From: Hungateiclostridiaceae bacterium UBA3934
GTDB lineage: Bacteria; Bacillota; Clostridia; Acetivibrionales; DTU013
NCBI GenBank assembly: GCA_002385815.1
Contig: DGEE01000087.1
Location: 1 to 5,634 of the forward strand
Direction: 5' to 3'
Length of the DNA: 5,634 nt
Below the pieces are notes generated by a model, which was not told where the DNA came from, searched no databases, and saw nothing but the letters and a program-made list of their open reading frames with translations. Positions 1 to 4,504 of this stretch are shown here, one piece after another; position 1 is the stretch's first letter; each line of letters opens with the position of its first letter. Both the position numbers and the translations under genes were made by a program.

Positions 1-1
1 T

Positions 2-64
2 GTGGCTGATAAAGTGGTACAGCCAGATGTGCAGAAGCTGAGTAGCAGTTTAGCCAGATACTGA
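2..64 (+). CDS. possible C-terminal tail of a gene entering from the left (partial)
   Basis: Reading from base 2, the plus strand is open for 20 codons and stops at TGA 62-64. The residues are VADKVVQPDVQKLSSSLARY, an amphipathic composition typical of a real protein end. I do not recognise the family. Other frames on the minus strand are also open over this short span, so coding here is only suggested. If real, the gene converges on the anti-sigma gene, and the hairpin at 154-184 would lie between the two ends. Confidence 0.25.
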   Translation: MADKVVQPDVQKLSSSLARY

Positions 65-153
65 AAAGCTAAAAAACCAAACACGCTCAGCTGAACTCAT
101 CTGAAACAGGTTAAGGAGCCGACTCTGTCCGACGGCATAGCTTCGGCCATGAT

Positions 154-184
154 CAGGGCGGGACCAGTCATTGATCCCGCCTTG
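154..184 (+). terminator. GC-rich hairpin at the 3' end of the anti-sigma gene
   Basis: GGCGGGA (157-163) and TCCCGCC (175-181) form a perfect 7-bp stem with an 11-nt loop. In plus-strand RNA the stem extends to 10 bp by C-G, A-U and G-U pairs. The hairpin spans the anti-sigma stop codon (168-170). No T-tract follows directly on either strand; on the plus strand a run of five T comes about 10 nt later. It could therefore end transcripts from a left-hand plus-strand gene or protect the 3' end of the sigma/anti-sigma mRNA, but it is not a textbook intrinsic terminator. Confidence 0.3.
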
Positions 185-2024
185 TGAAACTATATTTTTC
201 ACCTATGGTCAGAACATATTCTGCACTTCCCTGTATGCCGTATTCCCTGACCAGCGGATATACCCTGGCTACATATTTCCCTGGTGACAGTTGTGGATGC
301 AGATAGTCCCAATACCTGCTGTATGCGAATCTATGGAGGAGGTCGTTCCCGGATTCATCGTATATCTCCATGATCATGTCTTTCTTTGAAGGAAAATCTA
401 TAAAACGCAATTCATTACCCGATATATCCGAAAAATATTGCGAGAAAGCGCGCTTTCCATCTGTCGCAATGTATGCATCCAATCTGGATGGCACAAATGA
501 TTCACCTGTTATGTCCCGGACCTCAATATCATGGATCAATGTAACAATACTACTTTCGTATTCTGTGTCCGGGTTTCTGGAATATATTATCCGCGGTGGG
601 CTGTACTGCGTTTTTTTGTCAATATATATAGCTACCGATCCATCATCGTCAAGCAGGCCTCTCAGACGAGTACTGAATTTCATATCTATGGCACCTGTCT
701 GTATGATATAGTATTTGTAATCTCTCCAGGGAGCAGGTTCTTTGAAGATATACTTGTCAAATTCCACATCATCTTCTGACAGCCTGATCTCTCTCTGGAC
801 CGGAACATCGATTTTTCTGCTTGCATAACCACATACTCCGGTATCCGCATATTTGAATGCAAACATATAGCTCCCGGGTGACATGAACAGGCTTTTTGTG
901 CCTTCAGCCCCGAATGCGAACATGCTTCCGCGGCTTTCAGTTTCGCGGTGGTCAAGCTGCGGATCAAATACTGAAACCTCATATTTTCCGCCAGGCCTGT
1001 CCATAAAGCCTATCTCCAGTGCCACTTTGTGCAGTTCATTCAGGTCATAGTTTATTTCTGCCGTGTCTCCGATACTGAAACCGTCAGCTTTTATAGTATC
1101 AGATATATAAAATGCCTGATCTTCACCATTGTTGCCGCATAGGAAGAAAACCACATCTTCACTGTTGCTGAACAAACATAGCTGGAAATAGCTTCCCCAC
1201 GCTCTCCCTTCCAATTGTCTCAAGGTATGGTAACCGCCAAAATCGTGTCCTCTTCCCCATATGACCGATTTGTCGCTCGCAGCATAAAACGAGGCATTGG
1301 TCAGGTCTATCGGTTTTCCTGATGTATCTGTTACGGAAATATTTATCGTATAACAGTCCGTATGTCCGTAAGTCCTGTTGATCGGCAAGTGGTGCGGAGC
1401 GGCAATATCTTTTTCTGTTGAGATGTAGCCGTTGTTTGGTACAATTGCCGGATATCTGTCAGTTGTCTGGTCCCCGTTGGCTGAAGGACCCCCTGACTGG
1501 TTTCCGAATGTCGGATCTGAATAATCATCAACAGGCTGATGTCCGGATTCCAGGTCAGGCTGTTCACCGTCAGGCTGCTGCTCAAGCAACAGATCCTGAT
1601 CATCAGAGGATTGCTGTCCTGAAGCCAGACCGGAGAAATCCCTCCCGGATAAAAAATCCCCAAATGTCCGGTCAAAGGCGACAACACCTGCAACGACCAT
1701 GAGCATGCAGGCTGCTGCTGTTGCTCCGGAGATCACCTTTCTTCTCACAGGTAATAGCTTGTGGATCAGCAGTTTGAAACGGGAACTGATTTTATCCCTG
1801 CTATAGAGTCGTTTATCCAGCCGGGACATTATCAAGGCGGCTGCATGATCATTGTCCACATATGCTCCGCTTTGCTCCTGCTCTGAAATCATTTCGATAA
1901 TCATCAGGTTTTCCTGGCATATCGGACACTGGTCGATGTGGTTTTCAAGCCTGGGCTTCTCCTCAGTACTTATTGTTCCATTTTGGTATTTTTGCAAAGT
2001 ATCGATGTCAATCCAGCATTTCAC
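168..2024 (-). CDS. transmembrane zinc-finger anti-sigma factor with large exterior domain
   Basis: This is a membrane anti-sigma factor expected to hold the ECF sigma factor encoded just upstream until an outside signal releases it. I chose GTG at 2022-2024 (618 residues), because GGAGG at 2033-2037 lies 8 nt before it; the earlier in-frame GTG at 2031-2033 overlaps that Shine-Dalgarno. This start also puts Cys3 at the N-terminus, giving the zinc anti-sigma (ZAS) ligand set Cys3, His29, Cys33, Cys36 (HIDQCPIC). One membrane helix lies at about 97-117 after basic residues, so the N-terminus is cytoplasmic. Residues ~125-190 form a linker rich in Gly, Ser, Gln, Asp and Pro. Residues ~220-618 look beta-rich (TINISVTDTSGKPI at about 226-239), and I recognise no named domain in them. 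Typical ZAS proteins are 200-300 residues. The start overlaps the sigma gene by 17 bp, so translation is probably coupled. The role is well supported, but the sensed signal is unknown. Confidence 0.88.
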   Translation of the reverse strand: MKCWIDIDTLQKYQNGTISTEEKPRLENHIDQCPICQENLMIIEMISEQEQSGAYVDNDHAAALIMSRLDKRLYSRDKISSRFKLLIHKLLPVRRKVISGATAAACMLMVVAGVVAFDRTFGDFLSGRDFSGLASGQQSSDDQDLLLEQQPDGEQPDLESGHQPVDDYSDPTFGNQSGGPSANGDQTTDRYPAIVPNNGYISTEKDIAAPHHLPINRTYGHTDCYTINISVTDTSGKPIDLTNASFYAASDKSVIWGRGHDFGGYHTLRQLEGRAWGSYFQLCLFSNSEDVVFFLCGNNGEDQAFYISDTIKADGFSIGDTAEINYDLNELHKVALEIGFMDRPGGKYEVSVFDPQLDHRETESRGSMFAFGAEGTKSLFMSPGSYMFAFKYADTGVCGYASRKIDVPVQREIRLSEDDVEFDKYIFKEPAPWRDYKYYIIQTGAIDMKFSTRLRGLLDDDGSVAIYIDKKTQYSPPRIIYSRNPDTEYESSIVTLIHDIEVRDITGESFVPSRLDAYIATDGKRAFSQYFSDISGNELRFIDFPSKKDMIMEIYDESGNDLLHRFAYSRYWDYLHPQLSPGKYVARVYPLVREYGIQGSAEYVLTIGEKYSFTRRDQ

Positions 2025-2571
2025 GATAAACACCTCCAGAGAGTGAACTCCCGAATTTGCGGCGCAGTTTTTTCAGCGCTCTGGATATTCTCATTTTGAC
2101 AGCATCGCCGGATAACCCGCATATGTCACCGATCTCATCGTATGACATATTGTTGTAAAATCGGAGGATCAGCATATATCTTACTTGCTCTTTGAGTGTA
2201 CTCAGCATGTTGGAAACCATCTGCCGGTTGATAAGATCATCCAGATGTCGGTTCACAGATGGACTGACTTCATCAGCGATATGCAGCTTATTCAGTTCCA
2301 CTGTTCTGATACGCTTGCGCTTTCGGTAGTTTCTGCTCAGGTTTATGGCAATCGTGAATATCCACGTGGAAAAACTCCAGCTGGTATCATACCTGAACAG
2401 GTTTTTATATGCTCTTATGAACACTTCCTGCGTTATGTCTTCTGCATCCTCGCGCGGAAAGCCTGTCCTGCATATAAAGCCGACTATTCTGTTGTAATAC
2501 TTGTCCACCAGCAGACTGAAACTTTCAGTGCTGCCATTCAGTACCTTAGCTACTATCAGCTTATCATCCAC
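2008..2571 (-). CDS. ECF-subfamily RNA polymerase sigma-70 factor
   Basis: This alternative sigma factor should direct RNA polymerase to a small regulon when freed from its anti-sigma partner. It has 187 residues, normal for the ECF group, and only regions 2 and 4. Region 2 covers about 18-88, with the conserved DAEDITQEVF at 42-51 (core-binding helix) and FSTWIFTIAINLSRNYRKRKR at about 67-87 (-10 recognition). Region 4 covers about 125-172, with the helix-turn-helix YDEIGDICGLSGDAVKMRISRA at about 144-165 (-35 recognition). The start is GTG at 2569-2571, preceded by GGAGGA (2578-2583) at a 6-nt spacing. Its 3' end overlaps the anti-sigma gene, the usual arrangement for such pairs. I see no ECF-type promoter ahead of it, but a plausible vegetative one. 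I cannot assign the ECF subgroup by eye. Confidence 0.95.
   Translation of the reverse strand: MDDKLIVAKVLNGSTESFSLLVDKYYNRIVGFICRTGFPREDAEDITQEVFIRAYKNLFRYDTSWSFSTWIFTIAINLSRNYRKRKRIRTVELNKLHIADEVSPSVNRHLDDLINRQMVSNMLSTLKEQVRYMLILRFYNNMSYDEIGDICGLSGDAVKMRISRALKKLRRKFGSSLSGGVYREMLD
2033..2037 (-). promoter_or_regulatory. Shine-Dalgarno that decides the anti-sigma start
   Basis: The minus strand reads GGAGG followed by TGTTTATC and then GTG (2022-2024), an 8-nt spacing. The upstream GTG (2031-2033) uses the last G of the same GGAGG as its first base, so it cannot be served by it. The site lies inside the last codons of the sigma gene. Confidence 0.7.
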
Positions 2572-2577
2572 TTCTGA

Positions 2578-2583
2578 TCCTCC
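2578..2583 (-). promoter_or_regulatory. ribosome binding site of the sigma factor gene
   Basis: GGAGGA on the minus strand sits 6 nt before the GTG start at 2571 and fixes that non-ATG start as the likely one. Confidence 0.7.
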
Positions 2584-2609
2584 GGCGTGTCAAAATAAGC
2601 TATCGATAC

Positions 2610-2638
2610 TTTATACAAGCAATATTCATAAAAAGTAA
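2610..2638 (-). promoter_or_regulatory. likely sigma-A promoter of the sigma/anti-sigma operon
   Basis: On the minus strand TTACTT (2633-2638), a 17-nt spacer and TATAAA (2610-2615) make a good vegetative promoter. It places the transcription start near 2603 and leaves a leader of about 30 nt. An 8-bp palindrome, TATCGATA (2601-2608), lies across the predicted start and could be an operator. No AAC/CGT-type ECF promoter is evident, so autoregulation by the sigma factor is not visible from sequence. Confidence 0.45.
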
Positions 2639-2653
2639 CGGTTTGCAGGAAAT

Positions 2654-2682
2654 TTTCTGATGCTGTGTCAGAATCTCAGAAA
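2654..2682 (-). terminator. weak hairpin downstream of the adenylyltransferase gene
   Basis: TTCTGA (2655-2660) can pair with either of two TCAGAA copies (2668-2673 or 2676-2681), giving alternative 6-7 bp stems. On the minus strand the first is followed only by AATTTCC, a poor U-tract. It lies about 50 nt past the ANT(6) stop and just upstream of the sigma operon promoter, so partial termination is plausible and strong termination is not. Confidence 0.25.
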
Positions 2683-2729
2683 GTACAACTTTATTCCGTC
2701 ATCTTGCATAGCCATTTCTACGCTCTCCG

Positions 2730-3602
2730 TTATTCGACTGTCTGATCCTTGTTATTGCAGGTCTGTTCTTTCACCATTCTCAAATACTCTCTCATCCCAT
2801 CTTCCTCATGCTGCCGGTAAGTGAAGCCAAAATGCGCAGCCACTGCAATTGCAAGAGTATGGAACAAATTGCACATCGTATCGATCGATGCCCATATGTC
2901 TGCGTAATCGCTGCTGGAGTAAGTGATGGCATATTGCTCATACAACTCATGCGGAAGATATTTTTTGAAATACTTGCCGTATTTGCCCGTGGAAAGATCG
3001 AACCCCAGTTGTATACCGATATACCAATTGATCATATCATGCAATTCAGACCGGATCTCGTTGTTAATCATATTCATGACATATGGCAACTCATCCCTTG
3101 CGATGCCTTTTGCCACGTTGTTCAGGCACCACCAGAAGTTATTGCAGCAGGAGTAATAAAACAGAGGCGATGGCGGCTTTATATGCCAGTACTCGTCACC
3201 GCGGGCCTGCAGAGGCGGAACCAAACCTCTGCCTTTGTCCTTGTCCAGCAGAACCACTGCAGGTTCTCCGTTATCCACGTACTTGGTGAACTCAAATGAA
3301 AGATCGATTCGGACGCCATCAGGATAAATCATCATATAATTGAAACTGCCGTCTCCAGTCGGATAGCGCATTGTTTCAGGCATCTGCATGATCAGGGGCT
3401 TGCCGAAGCGTTCTTCGACCCACGCGGGATTATTACAGAAAGGCGCGATGTCCTCTACAAAATAAGTGATATCATAATCCTGCCAGATATCCTTTGGTAT
3501 GACGGGGTTCGCCCTGGAACCGACCAGCAGCACTGCCCTGATTCGCTCATCTGCCTCGGCCACTCCTAAAATCAAGTCCATGATTTCCTGTTCACTTCGC
3601 AT
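2730..3602 (-). CDS. aminoglycoside 6-adenylyltransferase, ANT(6) family
   Basis: Enzymes of this family transfer AMP from ATP to the 6-hydroxyl of streptomycin and inactivate it in the cytoplasm. The protein has 290 residues, close to the chromosomal AadK of Bacillus and the mobile AadE types. The N-terminal nucleotidyltransferase core shows LLVGSRAN at 25-32 (nucleotide-binding Gly-Ser) and the metal-binding Asp pair in DYD (Asp42, Asp44). The third acidic position is in VRIDLSF (Asp100). The remainder (about 130-280) is the helical substrate-binding half typical of the family. ATG at 3602 is preceded by GGAGAG (3610-3615) at 7 nt. I see no clear promoter of its own. It follows the DUF134 gene by 151 bp on the same strand, so it may depend on read-through. 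No insertion sequence or integron signals flank it, which favours a resident gene. Whether it confers resistance cannot be judged from sequence; all core residues appear present. Confidence 0.93.
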   Translation of the reverse strand: MRSEQEIMDLILGVAEADERIRAVLLVGSRANPVIPKDIWQDYDITYFVEDIAPFCNNPAWVEERFGKPLIMQMPETMRYPTGDGSFNYMMIYPDGVRIDLSFEFTKYVDNGEPAVVLLDKDKGRGLVPPLQARGDEYWHIKPPSPLFYYSCCNNFWWCLNNVAKGIARDELPYVMNMINNEIRSELHDMINWYIGIQLGFDLSTGKYGKYFKKYLPHELYEQYAITYSSSDYADIWASIDTMCNLFHTLAIAVAAHFGFTYRQHEEDGMREYLRMVKEQTCNNKDQTVE

Positions 3603-3702
3603 ATTTTCACTCTCCGACCTTTATCGCTCTGTCCACAGATATGTTGAAATGTAAATGCCGCAGGTAACAACGACCGCCTCGATACACACAGCAGACAACT
3701 CT

Positions 3703-3725
3703 AAAAACATGGATAGAGCATCCAT
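3703..3725 (-). terminator. weak intrinsic terminator or attenuator after the DUF134 gene
   Basis: On the minus strand ATGGAT (3720-3725) and ATCCAT (3709-3714) form a perfect 6-bp stem around a 5-nt loop, followed by G and five T (3703-3707). It begins about 28 nt past the DUF134 stop, the normal place for an intrinsic terminator. The stem has only two G-C pairs, so it is probably leaky and could allow read-through into the ANT(6) gene. Confidence 0.35.
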
Positions 3726-3753
3726 TGATAAAATGATCCGCCACCCATGCTTC

Positions 3754-4119
3754 CTACCTGTTTCCTGTAAAACGCCTTCCATGCCGGCCTCTGCGACATC
3801 CTCTTCCACATCCGTTTCCAAGCCCTTCGCACAGCCTGTATTCCCCGCCCTCTATAAACAGCACCTTGCCGTTTACCAGCGCATGGGCCAGCTTTTTTCT
3901 CGCTTCGGCGTAAATCCCCTGCACAGTAGTACGTGCAACATTCATCTGTTTTGCACACTCCTCCTGCGTAAAGCCCTCCAGGTCGATGAGCCTTATAGCT
4001 TCGTACTCGTCAACTGTCATGGTTACACGGCTTCCATCATCCGTATTCAGGTCAAGAGGGCCAAACCTGCTGCTCTCAGGCAGACTGCACACTTTTCTCC
4101 ACTTCATCGGTCTTGGCAT
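3754..4119 (-). CDS. DUF134 (UPF0251) family helix-turn-helix protein
   Basis: This is a probable DNA-binding regulator of the DUF134 family, whose biological role is largely undefined. The 121-residue protein shows the family N-terminus MPRPMKWRKVC, then RFGPL (18-22) and VTMTVDEYEAIRLIDLEGFTQ (about 32-52). The helix-turn-helix at about 51-76 (TQEECAKQMNVARTTVQGIY and following) resembles sigma-70 region 4. Next come ALVNGKVLFIEGGEYRLCEG (about 80-99) and a short Gly/Arg/Cys-rich tail with Cys97, Cys104 and Cys108, which could bind metal or sense redox. The length and ends match complete family members, so I see no truncation. ATG at 4119 has AAAGGGGTG (4127-4135) 7 nt upstream. Its promoter carries two palindromes that suit autorepression by a dimer. 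In other genomes such proteins can occur with NifX/NafY-like metal-cofactor proteins; none is seen here. Confidence 0.92.
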   Translation of the reverse strand: MPRPMKWRKVCSLPESSRFGPLDLNTDDGSRVTMTVDEYEAIRLIDLEGFTQEECAKQMNVARTTVQGIYAEARKKLAHALVNGKVLFIEGGEYRLCEGLGNGCGRGCRRGRHGRRFTGNR

Positions 4120-4150
4120 GTTTAGTCACCCCTTTCTGAGTTCTATTAAC

Positions 4151-4192
4151 CAGTAAATACTCCGGCACATCCACTAAATTCTCCGGTACATC
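4151..4192 (-). repeat. two adjacent 21-bp direct repeats in the DUF134 leader
   Basis: On the minus strand units 4172-4192 and 4151-4171 abut exactly and match at 18 of 21 positions. Each starts GATGTRCCGGAG and continues WATTTASTG. They fall in the predicted 5' leader of the DUF134 mRNA, between the transcription start and the ribosome binding site. They could be protein-binding sites or simply a tandem duplication. Each unit also contains an ATG opening a very short reading frame. Confidence 0.75.
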
Positions 4193-4209
4193 AATAATCT
4201 ATCGATTAA

Positions 4210-4221
4210 TGACATATATCA
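4210..4221. promoter_or_regulatory. second copy of the DUF134 promoter palindrome (candidate operator)
   Basis: TGACATATATCA differs from the perfect palindrome at 4247-4258 by one base. It lies just downstream of the predicted DUF134 transcription start (near 4224). The two sites are 37 bp apart centre to centre, about 3.5 helical turns. Confidence 0.5.
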
Positions 4222-4230
4222 TTTATATTA

Positions 4231-4259
4231 ATATTAAACTGATTTCTGACATATGTCAA
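4231..4259 (-). promoter_or_regulatory. strong sigma-A promoter of the DUF134 gene
   Basis: The minus strand has TTGACA (4254-4259), a 17-nt spacer and TAATAT (4231-4236), one base from the consensus promoter. The predicted start near 4224 leaves a leader of about 105 nt. The -10 box is part of the perfect palindrome TTAATATTAA (4228-4237), and the -35 box overlaps the candidate operator at 4247-4258. Such a strong promoter with embedded palindromes suggests repression as the main control. Confidence 0.75.
4247..4258. promoter_or_regulatory. perfect 12-bp palindrome over the DUF134 -35 box (candidate operator)
   Basis: TGACATATGTCA is a perfect inverted repeat whose right part overlaps the -35 hexamer of the minus-strand promoter. 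With the near-copy at 4210-4221 it brackets the promoter. The simplest reading is an operator for the DUF134 protein itself, but another regulator is possible. Confidence 0.55.
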
Positions 4260-4367
4260 TAACCTTTCTAAAATCAGGACGACCAGGAACTTCATTTCGA
4301 TAATCTGAGCTTTGAGAGAACTATATGGCTGTTGACTGAATCATCATGATCTTATTCTGCCTGAACC

Positions 4368-4397
4368 GGCGTATCTCAGACAGGCTTATCTCAGATG
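4368..4397 (+). repeat. 15-bp tandem repeat upstream of the GH120 promoter (candidate activator site)
   Basis: GGCGTATCTCAGACA (4368-4382) and GGCTTATCTCAGATG (4383-4397) abut and match at 12 of 15 positions, with TATCTCAGA identical in both. They end 19 bp before the -35 box at 4417. Direct repeats in this position are typical of activator sites such as those of the AraC/XylR family, but no such regulator lies in the window. Confidence 0.4.
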
Positions 4398-4416
4398 CAG
4401 GAACCACCTCCCCGTC

Positions 4417-4445
4417 TTGTTCCCTTTGCAAACATGGAATATAAT
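4417..4445 (+). promoter_or_regulatory. sigma-A promoter of the GH120 xylosidase gene
   Basis: TTGTTC (4417-4422), a 17-nt spacer and a perfect TATAAT (4440-4445) precede the gene, placing the transcription start near 4452 and leaving a leader of about 53 nt. The -35 box is the weaker element, which fits a promoter helped by an activator at the upstream 15-bp repeats. Confidence 0.65.
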
Positions 4446-4493
4446 AGAGTGTGTCAGACTTGTATCCTGTCAACAAATACATATCTCAACAAC

Positions 4494-4500
4494 AGGAGGT
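4494..4500 (+). promoter_or_regulatory. ribosome binding site of the GH120 gene
   Basis: AGGAGGT, a full match to the anti-Shine-Dalgarno core, ends 4 nt before the ATG at 4505, which makes this the certain start. Confidence 0.85.
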
Positions 4501-4504
4501 TCCT

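Larger units (their letters stand above)
4120..4504. other. 385-bp divergent regulatory region
   Basis: This stretch separates the DUF134 gene (minus) from the GH120 gene (plus) and holds no convincing gene. From left to right it contains the DUF134 ribosome binding site (4127-4135), the 21-bp tandem repeat, the DUF134 promoter with its two palindromes, and a featureless part (about 4261-4365). Then come a 15-bp tandem repeat, the GH120 promoter and its AGGAGG site. The two promoters are about 180 bp apart and do not overlap, so the two genes can be controlled independently. Confidence 0.7.

Noticed and set aside
154..184. Hairpin as an intrinsic terminator for the sigma/anti-sigma operon
   Set aside because: On the minus strand it overlaps the stop codon and no U-tract follows, so it is listed only as a low-confidence hairpin.
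1343..1693. Frames on both strands over the Gly/Ser/Gln/Asp linker of the anti-sigma gene
   Set aside because: Low-complexity linker DNA lacks stops in several frames; the anti-sigma frame is the only one with a consistent domain order.
2808..3299. A 163-codon plus-strand frame within the ANT(6) gene
   Set aside because: It is antisense to a strongly recognised ANT(6) protein and has no supporting start signal or motif.
3621..3821. A 66-codon minus-strand frame starting at TTG within the DUF134 gene
   Set aside because: The first half merely reads the DUF134 3' end in another frame, and no ribosome binding site precedes the TTG. Only its last 34 codons, after the ATG at 3725, are kept as a tentative finding.
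3655..4125. A 156-codon plus-strand frame across the DUF134 gene
   Set aside because: It is antisense to a clear DUF134 protein, and its composition (many Ser, Thr, His, Pro) is typical of a shadow frame.
4141..4260. AT-rich stretch with repeats and palindromes as a possible origin, att site or CRISPR
   Set aside because: The palindromes line up with promoter elements of DUF134, there are only two repeat units with no spacers, and no integrase or Cas gene is present.
4446..4504. GH120 leader as a riboswitch
   Set aside because: The leader is only about 53 nt with no clear stem structure and no known aptamer motif.
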